Positions 1 through 6,391 are shown, numbered from the stretch's first letter. The stretch is 8,133 bases of DNA from Actinomycetota bacterium (GCA_016783995.1 JADHVN010000060.1:1-8133); one strand, 5' to 3'. Made by a program: numbers and translations. The notes: generated by a model from the letters alone, not told the origin.

Positions 1-325
1 AGGAAGTGTTATTCCCAAACCTTCCTCAATGCTTTATAGGGATGGGTTTATAGGAAAAAATGATTTTGAAAGTATTCTAAGCAGCAATGCAGTTGGAGAT
101 ATTAATTCATATTTTTATGATGAGAATGGGGAGAGGTGTAAAACGGAGTTAGAGAGAAGAACAATCGGTATGAATCTGGATCAGTTAAGGAGAGTAAGAT
201 ATACAATAGGTGTTGCAGGAGGTGAATTTAAGGTAGATGCAATATACAGTGCCTTAAAAGGTAAAATCGTGAATTTGATTGTTACTGACAATAAAACGGC
301 AGAAGCAGTACTTAATAAACATTAA
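1..325 (+). CDS. SorC-family sugar-binding transcriptional regulator, C-terminal part (5' truncated)
   Basis: Only the last 107 or so codons are present; the reading frame is open from base 2, so the gene begins outside the window. The visible part matches the end of the SorC/DeoR-type sugar-phosphate-binding domain: a GDI..YFYDENG segment, then IGMNLDQLRRVRYTIGVAGG, then a DAIYSALKGKIVNLIVTD segment and a TAEAVL ending. In this family an N-terminal helix-turn-helix, not visible here, binds the operator, and the C-terminal domain senses a phosphorylated sugar. The TIM-barrel sugar isomerase starts 24 bases after its stop, so the two are probably co-transcribed and the regulator likely controls a local carbohydrate operon that lies mostly to the left. 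The family call is firm; the ligand cannot be told. Confidence 0.88.
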   Translation, partial: GSVIPKPSSMLYRDGFIGKNDFESILSSNAVGDINSYFYDENGERCKTELERRTIGMNLDQLRRVRYTIGVAGGEFKVDAIYSALKGKIVNLIVTDNKTAEAVLNKH

Positions 326-349
326 AAATAAATTAAATTTGGAGGAAAA

Positions 350-1339
350 ATGAATTTAAAAATATCAGTGGGCATCTGGTATATGGGTAGTGTCGGAGAT
401 AGATTTGTTAAGGATGGATATAGAAGTCAAAAGAATATAATAGAGAGGATAAAACTAATTTCAGAAATTGAAGGTGTCGGAGGCATTGAACTGCATTATC
501 CTACAGAAATTAATGAGGATAATATTGATGATATAAGAAAAATACTTAATGAAACAGGGTTAAAGATAGTCCAACTTTGTCCGCATCTGTGGGTTAATCC
601 AGAGTGGAAATATGGTGCATTTTCAAATCCTGATCCAAAAATAAGAAAAGAAGCCCTAAAGCTTGCCAAGCATACTGTTGATATCGGGAGAGAATTTAAG
701 CCTGAAGTAATGGTATATTGGCCTGCACAGGATGGGTATGATTATTTCTTTCAGGTTAATTATGGAAAAAGGATTGGGTATATTGTAGATTGTATGACTG
801 AGCTATGCAGTTATGCTAAGTATCAGAAATTTGCAATTGAATATAAAGCATTTGAACCAAGAGCACATATCTTTCTGGGCAGAGCAGGTGAAGTTATGAC
901 TATAATTAATGAAATAGGCTTGGATAATCTTGGAGTTAATATAGATATTGGGCATGCGTTAATTGTGAAAGAAACTATTTCTGAGTCTTTAGCACTTATT
1001 AACAGATATGATAAGTTATTTCATACTCACTGGAATGATAATCACACGGTGTTTGATGACGATATAATTGTTGGAACTGTAAACTTCTGGCAGACTCTGG
1101 AATTTACATACTGGCTCTATAAAACAAATTATGAAAAGTGGCATGGCCTGGATTTATTTCCATACAGAGAAGATCCCAGCAGTATTGTTATAGAAAGTAT
1201 AGATAATATTAAATTCTTCTATAAGATGGCTGAGTTGATTGATAAGAACAATATTGAAGAAATTTTTTATAATTCAGATCCAGTTAAGATGAGTAAGATT
1301 TTACGGGAGATAATGAGAAAAGGCATTGATTATAAATAA
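350..1339 (+). CDS. TIM-barrel sugar isomerase (xylose isomerase-like / L-rhamnose isomerase-like)
   Basis: The 329-residue protein has the pattern of the xylose isomerase-like TIM-barrel superfamily, which interconverts aldoses and ketoses or epimerises sugars using a divalent metal. Visible candidate metal and catalytic residues are E164 (IEYK), D199 and H202 (NIDIGH), H225/H227 (FHTHWND), the D236-D238 cluster, and D268 (LDLFPYRED). The D-x2-H pair and the order E, D, H, D resemble the Pseudomonas stutzeri type L-rhamnose isomerase group, and WPAQDGYDY at 124-132 is typical of such sugar isomerases. There is no signal peptide, so it should be cytoplasmic. The start is supported by GGAGG at 341-345. 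It follows a SorC-type regulator by 24 bases, which suggests one sugar-use operon. The exact substrate is not determined; 'sugar phosphate isomerase/epimerase' is the safe general label. Confidence 0.82.
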   Translation: MNLKISVGIWYMGSVGDRFVKDGYRSQKNIIERIKLISEIEGVGGIELHYPTEINEDNIDDIRKILNETGLKIVQLCPHLWVNPEWKYGAFSNPDPKIRKEALKLAKHTVDIGREFKPEVMVYWPAQDGYDYFFQVNYGKRIGYIVDCMTELCSYAKYQKFAIEYKAFEPRAHIFLGRAGEVMTIINEIGLDNLGVNIDIGHALIVKETISESLALINRYDKLFHTHWNDNHTVFDDDIIVGTVNFWQTLEFTYWLYKTNYEKWHGLDLFPYREDPSSIVIESIDNIKFFYKMAELIDKNNIEEIFYNSDPVKMSKILREIMRKGIDYK

Positions 1340-1343
1340 ACAT

Positions 1344-1363
1344 AATTCCTGGGGTCAGTCTCG
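1344..1363. repeat. short repeat-like footprint between isomerase and hydrolase genes
   Basis: The intergenic string AATTCCTGGGGTCAGTCTCG is more GC-rich than its surroundings. From memory it resembles the 'TTCCTGGGG(T/A)CAG...' strings that recur near Y1 (REP-associated) transposase elements in many uncultured bacterial genomes. Only one copy is visible here and no transposase is present, so this is a tentative call. Confidence 0.25.
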
Positions 1364-1381
1364 TAGAGGTGTAGTAGAGTT

Positions 1382-2209
1382 ATGATTTATTTAAGAATTA
1401 TTTATATTTTCTTAGCAATTCTTGCAGGAATTATTATTATATATTTTAGTTTTGCAGTTTACCTTTTTTTAAACCAGTCAAAATATGTTTATTATCCAAC
1501 AAAAGAAATTATTAGTAATCCATCATATTTGGGTCTTGAATATGAGGATATATTTTTTAAAACCTCTGATAATATAAGTTTGAACGGGTGGTATATTCCA
1601 GTAGAGAATTCAAAAGGAATTATACTAATTTTTCACGGAAATGGTGGAAATATTTCAAATCGCCTGGAATTAATTGATATGTTTTACAAAATAGAACTAA
1701 CCACTTTTATTTTTGATTACCGTGGATATGGTAGAAGTGAAGGAGAACCTTCAGAAGGTGGAACTTATCTTGATGCAGAGGCGGCATGGAATTACCTTGT
1801 CAGTGAAAGAAAAATAAAGCCTGGCAATATTATTCTTTATGGAAGGTCGCTTGGAGGACCAGTGGCTTCATGGCTAGCAAAAGAAAATAAACCAGAAGCT
1901 CTTATAATAGATTCTACGTTTACTTCAATCAAGGATATTGCAGAAAAGCTTTATCCATATTTTCCAGTAAGAAGATTTTTTAAATTTGATTATCCTACAG
2001 TTGATTATTTGAAAAAAGTTAATTGTCCTATACTAGTTATTCATAGCCGTAGTGATAATTATATTCCTTTTTCGCATGCTATGAAATTGTATGACGAAGC
2101 AAATACTCCTAAAGAATTCCTTGAAATTATGGGTGATCATAATAGCAGCCTAATTTTATCAAAGGATATTTACATGGAAGGAATAGATTCTTTTATTTTA
2201 AAGTATTGA
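1382..2209 (+). CDS. membrane-anchored alpha/beta hydrolase (BEM46/ABHD13-like serine hydrolase)
   Basis: The 275-residue protein begins with one strongly hydrophobic segment (about residues 5-30), which probably anchors it in the membrane with the catalytic domain outside. The alpha/beta hydrolase fold shows an oxyanion-hole motif HGNGGN (85-90), DYRGYGRSEG (112-121), a nucleophile elbow GRSLGG with S156, an acid D225 (HSRSDNYIP), and a catalytic H253 (GDHNSS), so the triad looks complete. This arrangement is that of the BEM46/ABHD13 group, whose bacterial members are mostly uncharacterised esterase-like or peptidase-like hydrolases. The start has AGAGGTG at 1365-1371, 10 bases upstream. It ends 17 bases before the stop of the convergent zinc-ribbon gene. 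The substrate is unknown. Confidence 0.85.
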   Translation: MIYLRIIYIFLAILAGIIIIYFSFAVYLFLNQSKYVYYPTKEIISNPSYLGLEYEDIFFKTSDNISLNGWYIPVENSKGIILIFHGNGGNISNRLELIDMFYKIELTTFIFDYRGYGRSEGEPSEGGTYLDAEAAWNYLVSERKIKPGNIILYGRSLGGPVASWLAKENKPEALIIDSTFTSIKDIAEKLYPYFPVRRFFKFDYPTVDYLKKVNCPILVIHSRSDNYIPFSHAMKLYDEANTPKEFLEIMGDHNSSLILSKDIYMEGIDSFILKY

Positions 2210-2227
2210 TTTTTAGTCCTACTTTTT
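2200..2227 (+). terminator. weak hairpin with U-run at end of hydrolase gene
   Basis: AAAGTA (2200-2205) and TACTTT (2220-2225) form a 6-bp inverted repeat with a 14-nt loop, followed on the plus strand by further T residues. It sits between two convergent genes, where a terminator is expected. The stem is short and AT-rich and overlaps the last codons of the hydrolase gene, so this is a weak call. Confidence 0.25.
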
Positions 2228-2577
2228 TAATTATTTTTATCAGTATCTTCTGTTGATTTAAAATATTCTTCTGCTTCTGTTATTTCCTTATATATATCAT
2301 TTTCTTTTTCTATTATTTCTTCTTCTTCTACTTCTTCTTCTACTATTTCTTTATCTTTAGCTTTGTCTGAGGTTTCTGCACTTTCTTCTTTTTTTTCTGG
2401 TTTTGGTTCAATGGCTTTTTTTACTTTTACTGTTTTTTTGGCTTCAATACTTTTTTTGGCAACTCTTATTTTAAATTTGCAATTGGCACATATAAAAGAT
2501 CCTTTTTCAATTGGTGTGCCACATTCGGGGCAGAGCATTTCAATATCTTTTGGACTGTATGTATTTTTTTTATTCAT
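2227..2577 (-). CDS. zinc-ribbon protein with basic linker and acidic tail
   Basis: This 116-residue protein has a single four-cysteine zinc ribbon near its start: CPEC (C16, C19) and CANC (C30, C33), in the 'MLCPECGTPIEKGSFIC' style of small bacterial zinc-ribbon domains. After the ribbon comes a Lys-rich stretch (about 35-62), then a Glu-rich low-complexity tail (about 62-111) that may be disordered or coiled. No membrane segment is seen. The start is supported by AAAGGGTG 11 bases upstream on the minus strand and a good promoter further out. It is the only leftward gene in the window and is probably monocistronic. No function can be assigned; ribbon proteins of this kind may bind nucleic acid or protein partners. 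Confidence 0.75.
   Translation of the reverse strand: MNKKNTYSPKDIEMLCPECGTPIEKGSFICANCKFKIRVAKKSIEAKKTVKVKKAIEPKPEKKEESAETSDKAKDKEIVEEEVEEEEIIEKENDIYKEITEAEEYFKSTEDTDKNN
2317..2342. repeat. TTC triplet tract encoding the acidic tail
   Basis: A near-perfect run of TTC/TTCTTC triplets, broken by a single TAC, lies inside the minus-strand zinc-ribbon gene. On the coding strand it reads as GAA/GTA codons for the Glu-rich segment. Such tracts can change length by slippage in steps of three without breaking the frame. Confidence 0.6.
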
Positions 2578-2656
2578 TGGAATAATTTCACCCTTTAATT
2601 TATATTTTAAATTATTGTCTTTATATATATTATTTTTACGTATTACTATATGAATT

Positions 2657-2685
2657 ATTTTATCATTAATAGGACTTATTGTTAA
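2657..2685 (-). promoter_or_regulatory. sigma-70-type promoter for the zinc-ribbon gene
   Basis: Read on the minus strand, a -35 box TTAACA (2680-2685; five of six consensus bases) is separated by exactly 17 bases from a -10 box TAAAAT (2657-2662), which is preceded by TGA, an extended -10. The predicted start near 2650 leaves a leader of about 70 nt before the ATG. Confidence 0.5.
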
Positions 2686-2741
2686 TCAGCTTTTTACACA
2701 CGTTAGCTCTTGAAAGTTTGTACTTTATTATTTAAAGTTAA

Positions 2742-2770
2742 ATGAAATTTAAGGTTAAAATTGATATAAT
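2742..2770 (+). promoter_or_regulatory. extended -10 promoter for the nadE-like gene
   Basis: A perfect -10 box TATAAT (2765-2770) is preceded by TGA, giving the extended TGnTATAAT form. ATGAAA (2742-2747; four of six -35 consensus bases) lies 17 bases upstream. The predicted start near 2777 gives a leader of about 150 nt. Confidence 0.5.
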
Positions 2771-2780
2771 GGATTTTAAT

Positions 2781-2870
2781 GGGATTATAAAGGAAAGGAA
2801 TTTGCACGCAGATAGCAAATGTGAGTTAATAGAATCCTAACGCACTTACCAGGTGACTGCTAATTGTAAG
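2781..2870 (+). promoter_or_regulatory. possibly structured 5' leader of nadE-like mRNA
   Basis: Three complementary pairs can form in order: GGATT/AATCC (2782-2786 with 2833-2837) enclosing ATTTGC/GCAAAT (2800-2805 with 2815-2820, 9-nt loop), then CTTAC/GTAAG (2845-2849 with 2866-2870). The leader is long for so compact a region. It matches no riboswitch class that I recognise, and chance pairing is possible. Confidence 0.25.
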
Positions 2871-2929
2871 ATATACAGTATCATCTATTAGAAATTAATC
2901 TTATAAAAGAATAGGTGGAATGATAAAGA

Positions 2930-3838
2930 ATGACTGGTAAAAAAGATATATTAGAAATAGACCTGGAATTTACTTTAGAGAAGATTGTCGAATTTATTAG
3001 AAGGCACACAATTGAGCTTTGTAGGGATGGGGCAGTAGTCGGATTGAGTGGTGGAATTGATTCATGTTTGATTCTTAAATTATGTGTGCAGGCTTTGGGC
3101 AAGGATAGGGTTACAGCAGTTATTTTGCCAGAAAGAGACTCAAGCTCTGCTAATATTAAAGATGCTGTAGAATTTGCAAAGGAGCTGGGCGTAAAATATA
3201 TCTATAAAAGACTAACTATTATTTTATCATTAATAGGGATATACAGGCTTTATCCTCCTACTTTTCTTGTTAAAAGAAGTTTTATTGAAAGATTTATTTC
3301 CAGGAAAAGGAAAGAAATTTCAGATAAAGTTGGAAAAGATATTTTTATTGCAAATTTAGAAGGAAGCTCAAATAAAGAACTTTGCAAAGGGAGAGCGTTT
3401 TACAAGGTAAAGCACAGATTAAGAAGTGCAATCCTATTTTATTACTCAGAGCTTAACAACTATCTGCTTGCCGGGTGTTCAAATAAAAGTGAATGGCTTA
3501 CAGGATTTTTTGTAAAATATGGTGATAGTATTGCAGATATAATGCCTATAACGAGTCTGTATAAAACCCAGGTTTTTAGGTTAGCTAAATTTATAAAAAT
3601 ACCTGACCATATCTTAAAGAAAGCTCCAAGTCCAGATTTGATACCTGGTATTGTAGATGAGGAGGTACTGGGTTTGACTTACAGGAAGTTAGATTTGATT
3701 TTATCCTGCATGGAACATGGATATGCAAATGATAAGATAACTAAAATTTATAATTTTTCCGAAGGCGATATTAATAGAGTAAGAGAGATAGTAAAAAAAT
3801 CTGAGTATTTGAGAAAATGGCCAATAGAATTGGAATAA
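2930..3838 (+). CDS. nadE: NAD+ synthetase-like PP-loop ATPase (ammonia-type NadE, divergent)
   Basis: NadE adenylates nicotinate adenine dinucleotide and amidates it to NAD+ in the cytoplasm, the last step of NAD synthesis. The 302-residue protein has the PP-loop SGGIDS (40-45), a KxRxR-like segment (KHRLR, 161-165), SNKSEW (184-189, equivalent to GNKSE), YGD with D203 (197-203), LYKTQV (210-215), and APSPDLIPGIVDEE (232-245), all in family order. It lacks the N-terminal nitrilase domain, so it should use free ammonia. It is longer than the usual 245-275 residues because of an extra basic segment around 97-155. The usual YGDGGAD reads YGDSIAD, so it is a divergent member and another amidation substrate is possible. 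The start is set by AGGTGG at 2913-2918. Confidence 0.82.
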   Translation: MTGKKDILEIDLEFTLEKIVEFIRRHTIELCRDGAVVGLSGGIDSCLILKLCVQALGKDRVTAVILPERDSSSANIKDAVEFAKELGVKYIYKRLTIILSLIGIYRLYPPTFLVKRSFIERFISRKRKEISDKVGKDIFIANLEGSSNKELCKGRAFYKVKHRLRSAILFYYSELNNYLLAGCSNKSEWLTGFFVKYGDSIADIMPITSLYKTQVFRLAKFIKIPDHILKKAPSPDLIPGIVDEEVLGLTYRKLDLILSCMEHGYANDKITKIYNFSEGDINRVREIVKKSEYLRKWPIELE

Positions 3839-4047
3839 AAATTTTTTACCAAGAGATACTGTCCATATTGCTGAAATGACTTATTATAATAAAGATGGTA
3901 TTGAGACATTTGATAGATAGTTTGAATTGTTTAATTATATAAAATATTATAAATTATGATATCGTATTAAAATTAGTACAGGAATAGATAAGGAACTTTT
4001 TTTTGGAGTGTTAATTGTTTTTTAATTATATAATTTAATGGTTGCTA
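3839..4047. other. about 200-nt AT-rich gap upstream of the DUF2779 gene
   Basis: No complete gene was found. The gap holds a short protein-like open stretch (3840-3917, interrupted by TAG at 3918), a perfect 12-bp palindrome TTATTATAATAA (3881-3892), a candidate promoter (3922-3950), and a second 12-bp palindrome AATTATATAATT (4024-4035) that contains a TATAAT box just before the gene start. Confidence 0.5.
3922..3950 (+). promoter_or_regulatory. candidate promoter for the DUF2779 gene
   Basis: TTGAAT (3922-3927; four of six -35 bases) and TATTAT (3945-3950; five of six -10 bases) are 17 bases apart. In DNA this AT-rich, such matches also occur by chance. A competing TATAAT at 4029-4034 lies close to the start codon. 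Confidence 0.35.
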
Positions 4048-5577
4048 ATGTTCATAAAAAAAGTTATATCAAAATCTAAATTTCTTAATGGACTGCAGTG
4101 TTTAAAATACTTATGGTATTCAGTCAATTCTAAGGAAAGTATTCCAGAACCAGATGAGACAACCCAGTATATTTTTAACCAGGGTCATCTTGTAGGCCAG
4201 TATGCAAAAAAATTGTTTCTTGATGGAATTGAAGTAGGATATGGAGGTGATTTTAAAAATAGTTTAAGAAAATCCAGGGAGTTACTTACCAAGCAAAAAC
4301 CATTATTTGAAGCTGGTTTTAGTTACAGAAATCCAGATGCAAATTTCCCGGATGTAAGTTTATATGCCAGGGCAGATATATTAAATCCAGCTGGAAATGG
4401 TCAGTGGGATATAATTGAAGTTAAAAGTTCAACAAGTGTAAAAGAAATAAATATAGGTGATATAGCTTTTCAGAAATATTGTTACGAAGGTGCTGGCCTT
4501 AAGATTAAAAAATGCTATTTAATGTATATTAGTAATCAATATATTAGAGAAGGTGATATTGAACCTGCTAAGTTATTTGCTAAGTCAGATATTACTGAAG
4601 AAGTAGAAGAATTTACTGTTGGAATTGAAGAAAAAATAGAGGAGATGTTTGATGCTATTTTTTCTGAAAGGTATCCCGATGTTAAAGTTGGCAGGCAGTG
4701 TGATAGCCCTTATGCATGTCCATTAAAAGATGAATGCTGGTCGGATATGCCTGAGAATAATGTTTTTAATCTTTATAACGGGAAAATCAAAGCATCTGAG
4801 CTTTTTAGCAGGGGAATAATTAGATTAAAAGATATTCCTGGTGGGTTTAATTTAGATTTTAAACAGAAAATTCAGGTAGAAAGCGAAAGAACTAAGAAAC
4901 CAGTTATTGATAAAAATAATATTTCTATATTTCTTAAGAAACTTCAGTTCCCACTTTATTTTTTAGATTTTGAAACATTTTCAACTGCTATTCCATTTTA
5001 CAATGGGACATGCCCTTATCAGAGAATACCCTTTCAATTTTCACTTCATTTATTGGATAGCTTGAATGGTACTCCAAGACATTTTTCATTTCTGGCAGAT
5101 GGAAAAGGTGATCCACGTAAGGATTTATTAGAATATTTAAAAGACAATATTAGAGATAGCGGCAGTATTGTTGTTTATTACAAGTCATTTGAGAAAAGCT
5201 TGCTTGAAGAATTAGCAGAATCTTTTAATGAGTATTCTGATTGGATTTCTTCTATAATTTTACGGATAGTAGATTTATATGAACCATTTGGTAGATTCTA
5301 CTATTATAATTATAAACAGAAGGGCAGTGCTTCCATTAAAAGTGTGCTTCCAGCAATAGCAGATATTAGTTATGAAGGGTTGGATATTGCTGATGGGCAG
5401 AGTGCAAGCATATCCTTTCTTTCTATCACACACGGCAATTTCAGTGATAGTGGTACTGTTTATTCACCACAGGAAGTAGCAAGAGTAAGGCAGTCACTTG
5501 AAAAATATTGCAAACTGGATACTGAAGGATTGATATATATACTAAGGAAGCTTAAAAATATTGTTGGTGATAATTAA
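4048..5577 (+). CDS. DUF2779 protein: Cas4-like Fe-S PD-(D/E)XK nuclease fused to DEDD exonuclease fold
   Basis: From the ATG this is 509 residues. The N-terminal half is a RecB/Cas4-like nuclease: H47 (NQGHLVG), D110 (ARAD), E124 and K126 (IIEVKSS). C18 plus C218, C224 and C230 (CDSPYACPLKDEC) are placed like the four Fe-S ligands of Cas4/AddB proteins. The C-terminal half (from about 302) is an RNase H-like DEDD domain: D307 and E309 (YFLDFETF), YYKSFEKSLL (377-386), D409 (RIVDLY), and a Y-x3-D motif (Y487, D491). This is the DUF2779 family, whose role is not established; DNA repair or processing is inferred. No cas genes are nearby. No good SD is seen: GGAG at 4005-4008 is about 40 bases away. 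A TTG at 4042 would add two residues. sufC follows after 56 bases. Confidence 0.85.
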   Translation: MFIKKVISKSKFLNGLQCLKYLWYSVNSKESIPEPDETTQYIFNQGHLVGQYAKKLFLDGIEVGYGGDFKNSLRKSRELLTKQKPLFEAGFSYRNPDANFPDVSLYARADILNPAGNGQWDIIEVKSSTSVKEINIGDIAFQKYCYEGAGLKIKKCYLMYISNQYIREGDIEPAKLFAKSDITEEVEEFTVGIEEKIEEMFDAIFSERYPDVKVGRQCDSPYACPLKDECWSDMPENNVFNLYNGKIKASELFSRGIIRLKDIPGGFNLDFKQKIQVESERTKKPVIDKNNISIFLKKLQFPLYFLDFETFSTAIPFYNGTCPYQRIPFQFSLHLLDSLNGTPRHFSFLADGKGDPRKDLLEYLKDNIRDSGSIVVYYKSFEKSLLEELAESFNEYSDWISSIILRIVDLYEPFGRFYYYNYKQKGSASIKSVLPAIADISYEGLDIADGQSASISFLSITHGNFSDSGTVYSPQEVARVRQSLEKYCKLDTEGLIYILRKLKNIVGDN

Positions 5578-5623
5578 TATGGCATGCGGTGCTACTTCTG
5601 CTGCTAGAATATTTATATTTAAA

Positions 5624-5630
5624 GGGGGAG
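5624..5630 (+). promoter_or_regulatory. ribosome binding site fixing the sufC start
   Basis: GGGGGAG lies three bases before the ATG at 5634. It lies within the 15-codon N-terminal extension that a GTG start at 5589 would add, which argues for the ATG. Confidence 0.75.
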
Positions 5631-5633
5631 AAT

Positions 5634-6356
5634 ATGGGGATACTTGAAGTTAGTAATTTAAGTTTATCTATAAATGGAAGCCAAATATTGAATAATTTGA
5701 GTGTTAAATTTGAGAAAGGTTTAGTTTATGCAGTTGTTGGTCCAAATGGAGCAGGTAAAACTACGCTTGGATTTGCAGTAATGGGAATTGAAGGTTATAC
5801 AGAATATACAGGTGATATATCATACAAGGGAGAGTCACTTACGAGCATGAATATTTACGAAAGGGCTAAAAAAGGTATAACTCTTGCATGGCAGGAGCCA
5901 GCAAGATTTGAAGGATTAACTGTTGAAAACTTTATTAAATCTTCGATTAAAAATAAAGGTAGAGATGTAGTTGAAGATGCTCTAGAAAAAGTTGGTATGA
6001 GTCCAGATGAATATATGTTTAGAGCTGTAGACAAAGGGCTTAGTGGTGGGGAAAGAAAAAAAATAGAACTTGCTTCAATTCTTGCTATGAAACCAGAGCT
6101 TGTTATTTTAGACGAGCCTGATTCAGGTATTGATGTTGCATCTCTTCAGAATATTTTTGGTGCTATTAAGTTTTTAAAATCAAATGGATCTACGGTTATT
6201 TTAATAACTCATAGTCTTGAAGTTTTAAAAAGGGCTGAGCATGCTTTCTTATTGTGTCATGGAACTATAATTGCAGATGGAAATGTAAATAAGATAAGTA
6301 AATATTTTGGTGGGAAATGTATCCCATGTGATCATAAAAATATACCGGAAGAGTAA
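5634..6356 (+). CDS. sufC: SufC-type Fe-S cluster assembly ATPase
   Basis: SufC is the cytoplasmic ABC-type ATPase that drives conformational change in the SufB(D) scaffold during Fe-S cluster assembly. The 240-residue protein has all the expected motifs: Walker A GPNGAGKTT (36-44), Q-loop Q87 (LAWQEP), signature LSGGE (136-140), Walker B LVILDE (156-161), the SufC-typical DEPDSGID around the D-loop (160-167), and the H-loop H193. The length matches the family. The C-terminus carries CIPCDH (C229, C232), an extra Cys pair beyond the ATPase core. The start is chosen at the ATG with GGGGGAG immediately upstream. The sufB-like gene follows after 35 bases, so the two form an operon. No SufD, SufS, SufU or SufE is adjacent. 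Confidence 0.93.
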   Translation: MGILEVSNLSLSINGSQILNNLSVKFEKGLVYAVVGPNGAGKTTLGFAVMGIEGYTEYTGDISYKGESLTSMNIYERAKKGITLAWQEPARFEGLTVENFIKSSIKNKGRDVVEDALEKVGMSPDEYMFRAVDKGLSGGERKKIELASILAMKPELVILDEPDSGIDVASLQNIFGAIKFLKSNGSTVILITHSLEVLKRAEHAFLLCHGTIIADGNVNKISKYFGGKCIPCDHKNIPEE

Positions 6357-6391
6357 GGTATGAAATAAGATATGGAAAGAGCAAGGTTTAT

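Larger units (their letters stand above)
2578..2929. other. 352-nt divergent intergenic region between zinc-ribbon and nadE-like genes
   Basis: No convincing gene was found here on either strand. The left half is very AT-rich and holds the minus-strand promoter (2657-2685). The right half holds a plus-strand promoter (2742-2770) and a roughly 150-nt leader with several possible stems. No tRNA, known riboswitch consensus or repeat array was recognised. Confidence 0.6.

Noticed and set aside
2363..2653. Plus-strand 96-codon hydrophobic frame
   Set aside because: It lies antisense to the zinc-ribbon gene, which has clear CxxC motifs, an SD and a promoter. The hydrophobic translation simply mirrors Lys/Glu codons on the other strand.
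2821..2929. tRNA or known riboswitch in the nadE leader
   Set aside because: No cloverleaf, CCA end, T-box sequence or known NAD riboswitch consensus could be found.
2881..3102. Minus-strand 73-codon frame
   Set aside because: It is antisense to the conserved start and PP-loop of the NadE-like gene and has no recognisable motif.
3881..3892. TTATTATAATAA palindrome as a terminator or operator
   Set aside because: A pure A/T palindrome of this size is expected by chance in such AT-rich DNA and has no adjacent T-run.
4048..5577. A Cas4 gene of a CRISPR system
   Set aside because: The Cas4-like half is fused to a DEDD domain typical of DUF2779, and no repeats, spacers or other cas genes occur in the window.
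5589..5633. GTG start giving SufC a 15-residue Leu-rich extension
   Set aside because: The strong SD GGGGGAG lies within this extension, directly before the ATG at 5634, and SufC homologues begin at the equivalent of that ATG.
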